A DNA stretch of 64,000 nucleotides. Source: an uncultured Burkholderiales bacterium. Its GTDB lineage: Bacteria; Pseudomonadota; Gammaproteobacteria; Burkholderiales; Burkholderiaceae_C. This document shows positions 63,712 to 64,000 of the stretch, piece after piece. The notes beneath the pieces were generated by a model. That model did no database searches and was not told the origin of the DNA. It saw only the letters and a program-made list of their open reading frames with translations. A program made the translations under genes and the position numbers. Every line of letters starts with the position of its first letter. The stretch's first letter is position 1. The stretch lies in assembly GCA_943908475.1 (NCBI GenBank), contig CALTTG010000001.1, forward strand, positions 186,001 through 250,000, written 5' to 3'.

Positions 63712-64000
63712 GCCTGCAAGCCGCTTACGATCAATTGGACCAATGGGTCGATGCGCACTTCGACGAAGAGGTGCGCTTCCTTCAAGCACTGGTTCAGGTG
63801 CCCACCGACACCCCGCCGGGCGACAACCGGCCCCATGCCCTGAAAACCGCCGAACTGGTCGAAGCCTTCGGCTGGCACGCCGAGCAGCACCCGGTGCCGT
63901 CTTCCGACGTTCAAGCCTATGGATTGACGTCGCTCACCAACCTGATCATTCGACGGGGCATCGCCTCCAGCAGCGCCCCACATCGGACAGACCGTGGACT
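63708..64000 (+). CDS. M20-family peptidase/deacetylase, 3' end outside the window
   Basis: The first 97 residues show the start of an ArgE/DapE-type zinc hydrolase (EVRFLQALVQVPTDTPPGDN). Only the N-terminal end is seen, so metal ligands are absent from view. The start overlaps the fusion gene stop by ATGA, which places it in the same operon, possibly for a later ureide step or a ring-opened product. Confidence 0.75.
   Translation, partial: MSLQAAYDQLDQWVDAHFDEEVRFLQALVQVPTDTPPGDNRPHALKTAELVEAFGWHAEQHPVPSSDVQAYGLTSLTNLIIRRGIASSSAPHRTDRG

Noticed and set aside
1..64000. CRISPR array, rRNA or tRNA genes
   Set aside because: No regular repeats with spacers, and no rRNA or tRNA motifs were seen anywhere in the window.

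Overview
The window looks like chromosome from a betaproteobacterium of the order Burkholderiales, most likely a Comamonadaceae relative. This rests on the GC-rich coding style, the CopK, CzcI and DUF2933 copper and czc accessory proteins, the membrane-bound urate hydroxylase (PuuD) route, and a UraD-AllC fusion. Species cannot be fixed by eye.

Positions 1 to about 25 kb form a dense heavy-metal resistance region. It holds a copper P-type ATPase with a CueR-type regulator, CopK, and a six-gene periplasmic copper operon (small His-tailed protein, TolC-like lipoprotein, Tat-exported multicopper oxidase, cupredoxin, DUF411 protein, CusF-like protein). That operon is divergent from a CopRS/CusRS two-component system across a perfect CusR-type operator at 8453-8486. 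A second copper ATPase with YHS and metal-binding N-terminal domains follows, preceded by two small Met/His-rich genes. Next come a czcI-czcC-X-czcB-czcA-Y efflux operon and a divergent cadR/cadA pair with a MerR-type operator at 24418-24438. A glycosyltransferase-like pseudogene and a czcI copy without a normal start codon show that the region is a mosaic.

Positions 25-31 kb carry an orphan type VI secretion cargo cassette: a C-terminal VgrG remnant, a DUF4123 adaptor, a VasX-type effector and a DUF6708 membrane protein. Beside it lies an unfamiliar HExxH putative metallopeptidase. Positions 31-38.3 kb are accessory DNA: a small membrane protein, an Mrr-type nuclease with an XRE regulator, a zinc-ribbon membrane protein, a coupled three-gene unit ending in a metallophosphoesterase, two large inverted repeats, a lipoprotein, and an alpA - unknown - tyrosine integrase module. 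The integrase module suggests that the accessory DNA ends near 38.3-38.5 kb.

From about 38.5 kb the sequence reads like stable chromosome: a conserved hypothetical gene, a putative outer-membrane protein, a CheW, an FtsX-type ABC permease, and then a purine salvage and catabolism locus that fills the rest. Here an adenine/adenosine deaminase, a BMP-type nucleoside ABC transporter, guanine deaminase, XdhABC, PuuD, UraH, PuuE and a UraD-AllC fusion together can take purine bases to urate, allantoin, allantoate and ureidoglycine. LysR- and GntR-type regulators sit at the two divergent promoters. An M20-family peptidase gene runs off the right end.

The best candidates for undescribed biology are the T6SS cassette with its metallopeptidase neighbour, the 33.1-34.9 kb unknown operon with its 36-bp perfect palindrome, the 116-nt inverted repeat at 34921-35036, and the group of small His/Met-rich metal-island proteins.
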